Position numbers and translations under genes: made by a program
Notes under the pieces: model-generated
Database searches by the model: none
What the model saw: only the letters and a program-made list of their open reading frames with translations
What the model was told of the DNA's origin: nothing
Source of the DNA: Perkinsus marinus ATCC 50983
Taxonomy: Eukaryota; Perkinsozoa; Perkinsida; Perkinsidae
Assembly (NCBI RefSeq): GCF_000006405.1
Contig: NW_003216737.1
Span: 76,407-132,650, forward strand
Direction of reading: 5' to 3'
DNA: 56,244 bases
Shown here: piece by piece, positions 44,210 to 52,938 of the stretch
Layout of the letters: every line of letters starts with the position of its first letter
Numbering within the stretch: the first letter of the stretch is position 1

Positions 44210-44410
44210 CACACTTTTCAACTGGGGCAATCGGTGAATGCGTTTCACGATTTTCGGGCGGTTCAATTCCGGACAGTTGAAACTGGGGCAGAAACCGGCG
44301 ACGAAGCCGTACCAATCCGGACAGTGGAAACTGGTGCATTGGATTCCTCGCTCACCCTTCGGGCAGTGCCAACTGAGGCAGTACTAAGCGATCCACTCGG
44401 CCAACTCAAG
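44210..44410. repeat. diverged tandem motif AACTGGGGCAG
   Basis: Related strings recur at about 44222, 44281, 44327 and 44370 (CAACTGGGGCA, GAAACTGGGGCAG, GAAACTGGTGCAT, CAACTGAGGCAG), three of them preceded by GG(A/G)CAG. An old short-period array. Confidence 0.5.
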
Positions 44411-44467
44411 GACTGGGTATAGTTAAATGAAACTTGACAAGTATCATCACGATATCACACAATTATC

Positions 44468-44489
44468 GATATCAGTGATATCATATCAC
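44468..44489. repeat. 14-nt palindromic insertion scar 9
   Basis: p=G, R=ATATCA, f=C. R at 44469-44474 and 44483-44488; inverted 8-mer 44475-44482. Perfect fit. Confidence 0.88.
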
Positions 44490-44554
44490 GGTATCACACA
44501 ATCGTGTGCTCTCGTCAACAAAAAGACTTCACACGTTAGCCATTTATTCAATGC

Positions 44555-45290
44555 TCAGTCATAGATATCGTTCACGGTGATGAACACTTCATCAGAGGAT
44601 AGGGTGGAAGCTTGTTGATGCTCAGGCTGAGCTACCTTACCGGGGGGCTTGCTCCTTTCAAGAGTAGCGCTACAGCTCCGGAGATACTGTATGTATTTCT
44701 CATCCACTAATCTGATGGGCGTCGCAGCCCAACACTTGCCGCCGCACTCCGGGAACGTCGCAGCATATTCTCTCTCCAAGGTACCTTCAGTGTTCTTTCT
44801 ATTGGTGGTGACTTTACGAGAGCATCGCCTTGCTCTATTCCGGAGAACATCCTAGCGAACTCGTCGAACTCGTCCACTATGTTAGTAAAATGTAATAGAA
44901 AGTAGGAGTCGAAGTAACACACAGAGAATTTAATATGTGGTGGAATGCCTCGCAAAGGTTACAGAGATTACGATAGAGAGCTGCTGCCCAGTGGTACAAG
45001 CAAAGACTTATGATGGTCTGCGGCATTAGAGCTTGTATGGCTCGACTCATGCCACATTCGAAATCAAAAATCACGTGTTCAATGTTGAGGCCATCTCCGA
45101 AGAGATCGCGGCATTTCTCATCAAGTAAATACAAAAAATCAACGTAAATTTGCTTAGTTTTCGCTTGTAAAAAACACAGAATAACGGGCGAACCATAATT
45201 ATTCTTCTTCGCATGAATCCGATACAATTGGCGGAAGAAACTGGAGGAACATTTGAAGGTGCCATCACAGTAGATTTTGACTCCACCCAA
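44555..45290 (-). mobile_element. MULE-family transposase gene remnant
   Basis: The minus-strand frame from 45290 carries YCDGTFKCSSSFFRQLYRIH, PVILCFLQAKTKQIYVDFL, VIFDFECGMSRAIQ and SLCLYHWAAALYRN. These are the MULE domain landmarks (first catalytic Asp in DGTF, second in DFE, then the C/H motif). A 44-nt intron near 44880 joins it to LDEFDEFARMFSGIEQGDAL. The rest (GTLEREYAATFPECGGKC to TAG/TGA near 44555) needs a one-base frame change. No N-terminal DNA-binding domain was found. Decayed or partial. Confidence 0.7.
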
Positions 45291-45445
45291 AGTGAAGTTT
45301 CAGGTTCTCACGAGTGCCGAGACAAATGAATCTATTTCCCCAGAAGACAGTAGTACTATTGACGAGGGCTTAAGCGCCATGTAACGGTCGTAGAAGTTGA
45401 TCAGGAACAAGACAAGAACAGAGTACAAAATTTAGTATGGCTTTT

Positions 45446-45499
45446 TGGCATAATGGTCAGACATGCTGATAAACATCCTGGTGGTAGTGAGCTCGATCC
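45446..45499 (+). ncRNA. tRNA-like repeat with A and B boxes
   Basis: TGGCATAATGG (A box, 45446-45456) and GAGCTCGATCC (B box, 45489-45499) are at tRNA spacing. A D stem GCAT/ATGC can form. The anticodon and T stems do not pair properly. Probably a SINE head or tRNA pseudogene. Confidence 0.4.
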
Positions 45500-45551
45500 C
45501 TCGCAGTGATCATGCGAATCGCCAATTTGGAGGGCGCGTGGAGCGCACCCA

Positions 45552-45602
45552 ATTTTTTCACTATAGTTTCGCGAATGATTCGCGAAACTATAGTGAAAAA
45601 AT
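45552..45602. repeat. 51-bp perfect palindrome, 25-1-25
   Basis: 45552-45576 is the exact reverse complement of 45578-45602 around G45577. Beyond one mismatch the pairing continues (CCC against GGG). Confidence 0.97.
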
Positions 45603-46245
45603 CGGGTGGATGGGTTAACACTGCATGAGTTTGCACTGTATGGGATTAAAGTGCACGAGAGTTCTCCGTTACATTGTACGACTTTGGAATTGTCTGAGAA
45701 AACTCGCCTAATAGTGTCTGGGATTATATTGCCCGAAAGACGGTGTCCGAGCCGGGAATTGTACGAAAAAAGTGCCCGAGTTGAAAAGTGCCGAATTTGA
45801 ACTGTACGGCTTGGGATACTACCGTTTGGTTGAATATAGTGTGGGAGAGTACACTAAACAGCGAAATCCGGCGAAAAATCTAGTCGGAATTTTAGTACCA
45901 CATTTTTTTAATTCGAACGATGAACGTTACCAAAGAAATGATGAAAATGTTGATATCTCGATAACGCATGATAATGATGGTACTCACAGAATATTGAATA
46001 TGTGTTAACCATTATGGAACTCGAGTCAATGGTTGATGGAACGTAGAACGTCTATCTACAGTCGTACTCATAAAAACATCGACTAGATTCGAGCTAAGCT
46101 AAGATCCCATACTTTTGCACTCTGTACAACTACACTATTCCTGTATGTAGATTAGCGTAACATAACACAACCAGCTTCATATAAGGTAATCCTCGTGAAA
46201 AAATATTTGTTATTATGAATAGGGTGGTATACCATCGAGAATAGT

Positions 46246-46267
46246 CATCAGATTCTGATGATCAGAA
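46246..46267. repeat. 14-nt palindromic insertion scar 10, empty site present
   Basis: p=C, R=ATCAGA, f=A. R at 46247-46252 and 46261-46266; inverted 8-mer 46253-46260. The paralogous site near 30148-30160 reads straight through (GTCATCAGAATCGG), lacking exactly these 14 nt. Confidence 0.97.
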
Positions 46268-46281
46268 TCGGAGTTCATAGA

Positions 46282-46719
46282 TCAATGTGGACAGCTTCCA
46301 AGGGTGAACTTTCTCCATGCTCCACCGATCTCTATGTGTGGTAAGTCTTCATTGCCGTTGGCCAAAAAAGTGATATTCTGCATATCATGTTCTCCAAGAG
46401 TAACGTCATCTTTACAGACGAACTTGGTCTGGTTGATGAAGCCGTTGTAAGCTTTCATAGTATCTGGATCTAGAGTATCAATTGTGAAGTTGTTGGGTGT
46501 AGGGGGTACTGGGTTGAACTCCATGCCGCCTCCTAAACCATTACCATAATGACAAAACGATGCGTAAGTGACCGATAGGAAGGCCTTCTCTCGCCAGATG
46601 ATTGCGACGAAGCACCCTTTTTTGATCGTAGTCGTGTAACTCGTACCGTTCTCTGCGAGGACTGTCATCATCATCATCATGGTCGTCCCCAAAGTCATGA
46701 AAATAATTGTGGAAATCAT
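46282..46719 (-). CDS. small secreted protein, copy 2
   Basis: 145 aa, paralogue of 30170-30607. Signal peptide MISTIIFMTLGTTMMMMMTVLA; mature part keeps VTYASFCHYG, NNFTIDTLDPDTMKAYNGF and ends WRKFTLGSCPH. Substitutions are scattered but no stop or frameshift has appeared, so both copies may be expressed. The start lies about 75 bp downstream (minus sense) of the conserved hairpin at 46795-46837. Confidence 0.7.
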   Translation of the reverse strand: MISTIIFMTLGTTMMMMMTVLAENGTSYTTTIKKGCFVAIIWREKAFLSVTYASFCHYGNGLGGGMEFNPVPPTPNNFTIDTLDPDTMKAYNGFINQTKFVCKDDVTLGEHDMQNITFLANGNEDLPHIEIGGAWRKFTLGSCPH

Positions 46720-46794
46720 ATAAGAGTTGAGAATATACTACTGAATGTGGGTACCATCTCCCAGTGTGAGAATACATGTACATCATGTACGATG

Positions 46795-46837
46795 CCAACA
46801 CACGTAGTTGACCATGATGATCAACTACGTGTGTTGG
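46795..46837. repeat. 17-bp stem hairpin upstream of secreted-protein gene, copy 2
   Basis: 46795-46811 is the exact reverse complement of 46821-46837 with a 9-nt loop identical to that of the copy at 30685-30723. Confidence 0.88.
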
Positions 46838-47352
46838 TGACAATATGAGAATTCTGAAGGAATTTCAAGAGCTCCCATACTGATCCTTAGGGAAGTAAGT
46901 TGTCTCTATACTCCGTATGGATCGTCGCTTTGCATCACAATTGTACCACTCGCCACTCCCGGGAGTCGCGTTATCCCATCTACTCCGACTAGTGTAGTGC
47001 CGTTCGTGAGGTGATGCATTGCCCTCCTCCATCTCCTTGCAGTACTATCATCTCTCTGCATTCTTGAGGATGATCATGTGGGACACTGTGCTCAGCACGA
47101 GAACCAATGTGTACATGTCTAGTACTCCTTGCTGGCGCAAACAGACAGTGTCACTAAACTTCGTTTCTTTCATCACTAATAATAATGCAGCCAGTAAGTC
47201 CATAAGTTACGGCGGGTGTTAGGTAATTCCTTGACGTTTTACACTGTAGAGGCAATAGAGTCTGTCATTGTGCATACATACACTGTATGCGCTACAGTTG
47301 GGCCGCTGATCTCTGCGCAACATCATATAGTTGTTGAGCCCTCATGAAACAA

Positions 47353-47394
47353 TACTTAGTAATACTCTTAGAGTATTCTTAAGTATTACTTACA
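47353..47394. repeat. palindromic insertion flanked by TACTTA
   Basis: TACTTA is repeated at both ends and its inverse TAAGTA lies inside, next to an 8-1-8 palindrome. Copy 1 near 31470 has only CAATATTTACAACC at this point, so ~34 nt were gained. Confidence 0.8.
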
Positions 47395-47444
47395 ACCAGG
47401 GCTACACTGCGCGGTTCACGTTGCATGATATTTGTCGATGCATT

Positions 47445-48224
47445 CAACATTTATTTTGCGCTGTCACTTGGCTCAAAGTCAAGTCTTCCCAGTGCTAACT
47501 CAAGAATGTCGTCGTTGTCTACGGAGTTAACCATTAGTGAATGATAGTGATGCTAACTATAATAGAGCTACTATCAACATCGTAAACGGACAATCCGTTT
47601 AATAACGTGCAGTAAGCGTTGGGTGCTCACCCTATGCGTGTCAGCGGAGCGACCGATGTCATGTTTGTGGAAAAAGAGACTATCCGCAGTGCAGGGGCTC
47701 TCCCTTCATATGGCTTAACCCCATTTAACTACTGCGTGTAATGTCATATCTATTAGCTCTGCAATGGATCTTGGATCTTGACCAGCGAAGGATTGTTTAA
47801 TGTGAATACGGCATTTGTTGCGCCGCGCAACTTGCGCGCGCGCCACTTTTTTACTTCTGAGCCATGGAATCCCATCGAATACGGGGTTGCGGGAGGTAGC
47901 AACCGTGATCGGTCGGCCCGTCGGTATTCTCAACCGTAATGACCCAAACCGGTTGGGCCACACACGGTCCGACCACATCAGGTGCTACCAATGCCTTCAA
48001 TTGACCTCGTGACCCCCACGTAGCTGCGCGAAGGGCCCACCTGGGATGGAAGCCGGACGTCCGGTCCTCCAATTGTTGGTGGGATCAGTATGAAGGCATC
48101 GCCATATTCAAGCGAATAAAAAAATTATTCTGGCCCGTCGAGGGACCCCTCGACACTCGGGGTTGAGCTCGGCCTCACAGCCGTACTCGATCCACGTTGT
48201 AGACCTTTAAGGTCCAACTCAAGG
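47445..48224. other. no confident gene; possible transposase HTH remnant on minus strand
   Basis: The minus-strand frame 47715-47978 ends QDPRSIAELIDMTLHAVVKW, which resembles the helix-turn-helix of Tc1/IS630-type transposases. No catalytic part follows. A perfect palindrome CCGGACGTCCGG is near 48055. Confidence 0.3.
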
Positions 48225-49700
48225 TTGTTTCACCTTCGGTTTCCGCTTTGCAACACTCGAAAACCGTTTACGGGCGCGCGCACTTCACTTGTGTTATATG
48301 TCTTCCATGGGTGCACCCCTCCTTGCGCGACATTTCCCTCACACTACAGGACTGTTGTCCTTCCGCTCACCACTAAATTGCTCCTTAGGCCACTTCTACT
48401 GATGATCGTGCGTGAAAATGATTCCAAATACTCTATCCTGAGACAATCGCATCACCCTCCCCACGTCTCGATTAATGCGGCGGAAAATTGCGAAAAAGCC
48501 TCGGAGTCCGGCCCTCGCCCTCTTCTGCACCCCGAAGCTCAACAGTTCGTTAATGATCTTACTGCTGGTGGAGCGAAATCCAAAGGTGTTATCAAAGTCT
48601 TGAGAGAGAAGAACTGGATTCCAGAGCAAGTCATATTGAAACAGCTGCGGAAGACGATTTATAATCAACGGGCTAAATAACTGAGAAACAGTCCGGTCAG
48701 ACCACGGCCCGTGGACTCATCTATCCTGGCTCTCCGACAACCTTGCGAGGAGCGATATAACCTCGCTCTAGGCGCCGACAGTCACGACAGTATTTGCCTC
48801 GCATACCGCTTTGACTGTGATAATAATGATTCCGAGCTACAAAAGGCTAAGGATGATCCTGATGCTGAGGTTTTCGGATGCTTCAGCTCTCCTTCATTAT
48901 TAAAACAAGTTAGCTTCCTCGATGTTGCGGCGATGGATTTTACTTATGGCTTATGCTATGTGGCAGTAGTATGCTTGGTTATTGGTATGATCCGAAGTCC
49001 TGGTCAGTTTTGTCCATTAGCCATCGCTTTTTCGTTACGAGAAAGCTATGCTTGTGTCAAGGATGGCATCCTTGGTATTCGCAGAGAATGCGAACGGTTG
49101 GACCTTCCATTTAAACCAGTCGTATAAGTGGCGGATGCAGCTCCATGCTTTACGACCGTTTGCAAAGAAGTAGTTCCAGACTAGAGAACTTTTGCTCTCT
49201 GAACAAAAGCTTCATCCTATCCGAAACTGGCATACGACCTCAAGGCTCACAAAAGAGTTGCGCGAGAAGCCTTCAACGGCCAAGTTTGCGCGACTCTTTT
49301 GCTTTGTGTATATGTGGAGGCAGACCTTGAAGCACAGCTTATCTCTCATTCAGAAAAACTCTGACCATGGGATCCTCAGTCGGGAACACTGCCTAGAGAT
49401 TCGAGGCGAATTCAAAAGAGATATTACGCTATTACAACGAGTTCCTGAGTCTGCACACTTCTCCTGGGTCTGTGACGTGCTTAATCGTGAATGGAGCGTT
49501 AAGTGCAAGAGTCTATGCCATGCGTTTGGAGTAGCTCCATAGACTCTATGGAGCTACTCAAAACGCGCCTGGCTTGAACATCGATGGGGCTGGTCGCAAA
49601 ATGTCAATGCCGATATCATCGACTTTGCTGTATGTAGACATAGCAATTCGATTGAGGCCACTAATAACTCTCCGAAAAAAACACACTGGGGCACCTACCA
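48225..49700 (+). pseudogene. second MULE-type transposase, decayed
   Basis: Plus-strand pieces in order: VINAAENCEKA-like region with SHHPPHVS (FAR1/FLYWCH-like); GGAKSKGVIKVLREKNWIPE..LRKTIYNQRAK (typical ...LR......IYN.RAK helix); SLLKQVSFLDVAAMDFTYGL (first catalytic Asp, DFTY); PFKPVV then VADAAP (second acidic block); and HSNSIEATNN.PK (the TNN.xE motif near MULE C-termini). In-frame stops occur at least at 49124 and within 49170-49200. A 15-1-15 palindrome at 49529-49559 introduces another. Different subfamily from the 44.6-45.3 kb copy. Confidence 0.6.
49529..49559. repeat. 15-1-15 perfect palindrome inside MULE pseudogene
   Basis: 49529-49543 is the exact reverse complement of 49545-49559 around C49544. 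It adds an in-frame TAG to the transposase reading frame. Confidence 0.95.
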
Positions 49701-49843
49701 CCAAGAATCTTGTGTATTCAGAGTTCGCAAGAACTATGTAATGCCCGAATACATCCGATCGAGGCGCCTACTCTACCCCAACTCAACAACACTCCGGGGT
49801 AAGCACCAGCGAGGATCTCGTGTATTCGGAGTTGGCAGGAATT

Positions 49844-49865
49844 GTGTGATCCTCACACTGTGAGG
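49844..49865. repeat. 14-nt palindromic insertion scar 11
   Basis: p=G, R=TGTGAG (left copy TGTGAT), f=G. The inverted 8-mer CCTCACAC is at 49851-49858. The first tandem unit lacks it. Confidence 0.85.
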
Positions 49866-49886
49866 CCCGAATACATCCGATGTAGA

Positions 49887-49908
49887 CCCTCACAGTGAGA
49901 GTCTCACT
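49887..49908. repeat. 14-nt palindromic insertion scar 12
   Basis: p=C, R=TCTCAC (left copy CCTCAC), f=T. Inverted 8-mer 49894-49901. One mismatch in total. Confidence 0.85.
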
Positions 49909-50289
49909 CTACCTCAATGAAACCATACACACTCGAAAAGCCACGCCGGACTAGCAAAGAGGGTTCCTCAGTCGCGGCATCAATGGGAAGTAAAGGTTGA
50001 TATCCAGGTGATGACCGTAACGCAAGTGAGGATCTAAACTGCAAATTCCAAAAAAAACAGGAACTGCAGGTGAAAGCGGAGAGGGAAAACCGAAAGCCCA
50101 CCCGAAACCCGACGCGAAAACAGAAACCCGAACTGTTATTCAAGGTCAGGCTGCAATCCAAGGCTAAGTCGAAATGCAGGTGAGAGCGTGCGCTAAACTT
50201 CTTTGGAAAAGAGGCCTATTCTTTAGAAATGAGGATTCCCTTAGAAAGTCGCGGTCGAAGGAAAAAAGTGGCGCGGGGAAATACCCTCA

Positions 50290-50350
50290 CTAGGGATCGA
50301 ACCTGAGTCCTCCGACTCCCAGCTCCTGGGCGAGCGCTTTTTCATGCGCT
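50290..50350 (-). ncRNA. B-box-containing tRNA-like repeat, weak
   Basis: Minus strand GGTTCGATCCC at 50303-50293 with a paired block GAGTC..GACTC just before it. The A-box is unclear. Lies 90-150 bp upstream of the pescadillo start codon. Confidence 0.3.
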
Positions 50351-50441
50351 TGCGTGCATCACCTTCATATTGTGAGATGGGGGAGGCGACGATTCGCATC
50401 ATATCGTTGCTCCAGCTTTTCCCTGTATATAAGCTTCCATT

Positions 50442-52265
50442 ATGGTGAAACGTATGAAGGCCGGCAAGAAGGGCTCTTCTGCTCACTACATCACTCGGGC
50501 TCAAGCTTTAAAACGACTTCAACTTTCCTTGCAGGAATTTCGAAGATTGTGTATTCTTAAAGGAGTCTACCCGAGGGAACCCAAGAGGAAACTACAAGGC
50601 GCCGATAAGACGTATGTTAGCTGTTGAGGTTTACAGCGATGATGATGTTGTTGTGAATGTAAGGTATTACCACATCAAGGACATCACTTTCCTCATGCAA
50701 GACCCTCTGGTTAACACTTCGTATTCGACCCAAGCCTACCTCAAGAAGCATAGGAGGATGATGGCGAGGAAGGACTACAAGCGAGGACGGACCTTGGAGA
50801 GGTTTCATAAGCCTAAGCAAGATCTAAGTCATCTCATCAAGGAGCGGTATGAAAGAATATTCAACAGTTCAAGTGCTGACTGCCGACCGATTAGGTACCC
50901 GACTTTTGACGCGGCCCTTCGCGATCTTGATGATTGCGTCGCTTCGCTGGCGATGTTCGCCCACCTTCCAGCAGATCAGTTGAAAAGGATCAAGCCGGAA
51001 CAAGTGAGATTGTTAGCCTAGTCGTTGTCGTAGCTCCTCATGGTTTCACTAGGTTGCGGAAGCTCGCAAGCTCTACGATGAGTTTCTTTTCTATGTCATT
51101 CACACTGGCCGATTAACCAAGGTCTTTGCTTCGATCAAGGGGTATTACTTCGAGGCTCAACTGCCCTACGTAAGAAAAAAAGCAAATTTTCAACTTTTAC
51201 TTTTGAGTAATTTTTTCAGGGCGCTGTGGTGTGTTGGTTGCAACCGCATAATTTCGCTCCGCGTTTCCCAGCAGAAGTTGATATGAATGTCCTCAACACG
51301 TTTGGCGAATGGTAGTAATATGGTTGCGGATCAATTTTGCATCTCTTCTCCACGACAGGTACCGCACCTTGCTGAGGTTTGTCAACTTCAAACTGTACAA
51401 GGAAGTAGGCTGGCGCTATCCCCCGACTCACGCCCCGATGGCCGATGAACGTGAAGACACTTCTAGTACTAGTCTGGCCACCATTAAAGTCGACAAGGCT
51501 CCTCGCACCATGACAGAGGGTGACCAAACGAACGGCAAGGAAGGAATATTCAAGGGCCTGGTCTTCTGGATCTCCCGTGAAGTTGCTTTAGCTCCTATCT
51601 ATACCGTTCTGGTCGCTGGGGGCGCTCAAGTGAAATGGCTTAGGGAAAATATGAACGATGATGATATCACACACTGTGTGATCGATCGACCTATGGTTCC
51701 TGAGGGCTTTGCTGAGGATCACGATAGAGATATAGTACAGCCACAATGGGTTTTGGATTCTTTCAATGAAGGAGTTCTACTACCTGTGGGCGAATATGCA
51801 TTAGGGAAGGACCTTCCTCCTCATTTATCGCCGTTCGTTGATGATGATGGTGACGGATATGTTCCCGACCGGAGGAAAATCTTGGATGATATTGTTGGCA
51901 CTATGGCGGGTAAGAAGAACTCTCAGGGTTTGCTCAAGGCCACTGCTGATGTTATGAATATGACGGATGAGGTTGATGACCGTTTGGCTGAGCGAGACTA
52001 CTTACGTGAAGTGAAATCAGAGATGCGGTCGAAGGAAACCGCGGAGAGAATCAGCGAGGCCGAACAGAAGGCTGAGAGGGAGAAGGAGTTGGCGAAGCGA
52101 GCTGAGGAGAAGGCTCAGGAGAAGATGGAATTACAGAAGAGTATGTTGAGCAAGAAACACGCCAAGTTGTTGTCTAGGATTGAGTTCGGGAAGGCTACAC
52201 GTGACCAGAAAGCGGCTAAGTTGATTCAGAAGAAGAAGGAAGCGAAAAATAAGGCCGGAAAATGA
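50442..52265 (+). CDS. PES1: pescadillo homologue (PeBoW, 60S ribosome biogenesis)
   Basis: Five exons; introns 50612-50663, 51004-51052, 51170-51219 and 51312-51358 (47-52 nt, GT...AG). Spliced product 541 aa, slightly shorter than animal PES1. Start [19 protein letters not shown] and the N-terminal Pescadillo_N signature ([62 protein letters not shown]) are all present. A BRCT domain follows (~residues 345-440: [14 protein letters not shown] ... [12 protein letters not shown] ... [17 protein letters not shown]). The C terminus is a charged coiled coil ([20 protein letters not shown]) as in the family. The protein acts in the nucleolus with Bop1 and WDR12 in 27S pre-rRNA processing. Apparently complete and functional. 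Confidence 0.96.
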
Positions 52266-52938
52266 TTGGAAGCTGTTCGCTATCATAAACGTCTCTCATA
52301 CGGTTCCTATAACATAGGGCATCGGTTGCGTTGATTGTCAGTATAGACCGGGGTTGACTGAGGGAAGCTAGTGAAGCGGCGTAGAACTGTTATATTCGAG
52401 TAATCATTATTAATAACGAGTTGTTATGTCAAGGCATCCCTATTTTTGCTGACTGATAATCCCTGTGGAAAAAGATGTATATGGGCTGTGTGTTGCTGAG
52501 AAAATACAATTTTAGAACTTCTTTCGGGGATCTACGTGAACTTGTAGTCTGAAATCTTCTACCATTTTCGTACGCTAGAGTGAGCCCCAGTGCCAAATTG
52601 ATGTCCTTTCTCGTTAGTGTGAATTCCTTATCCACGAGCATAGTAGCTGTAATCGCCGAATATATTGCTGAATGGTAATTTGATCTAATCTAGTGATTCA
52701 CCAGCGAGAGAGTGAACTGGAATCTACACCGTTCCTTTTCACATTTCGTCACATTCCATGATATGTTTATCATGATGGTAAACAAGTCTCGAACAACAAC
52801 CGGGTATCACGCGACTCGTGCAGGCTCGCCTATAATTCTATCCAGTAGTTCTGGTAGTTCTATATATATCCCAATGAACTTCGGAAACTCCACATGAGAT
52901 CAATAACAGAAACATGATATCACCCATCAGCATTATTC
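52266..52938. other. convergent intergenic region
   Basis: Between the 3' ends of pescadillo and SCO1. A minus-strand frame (52429-52641, with FTLTRKDINLAL) weakly resembles one at 55602-55874 (FLLTRKDLNQAI), hinting at a shared repeat. No gene called. Confidence 0.4.

Larger units (their letters stand above)
45824..47444. repeat. segmental duplication, copy 2
   Basis: Partner of 29715-31535. Lacks the MITE, but carries a 14-nt scar at 46246-46267 and a palindromic insertion at 47353-47394 that copy 1 lacks. Confidence 0.93.
49690..49915. repeat. two ~110-bp tandem units, second carrying two scars
   Basis: Both units share CACC(T/A)(A/G)C..., TGTATTC(A/G)GAGTT(C/G)GCA and CCCGAATACATCCGAT. 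The second is longer by two palindromic insertions at 49844-49865 and 49887-49908. Confidence 0.75.

Noticed and set aside
45446-45520. Functional tRNA gene
   Set aside because: A and B boxes are present but the anticodon and T stems do not pair and no acceptor stem closes.
51666-51682. 8-1-8 palindrome inside pescadillo
   Set aside because: It encodes the conserved BRCT residues DITHCVID, lacks the 14-nt geometry and needs no special event.
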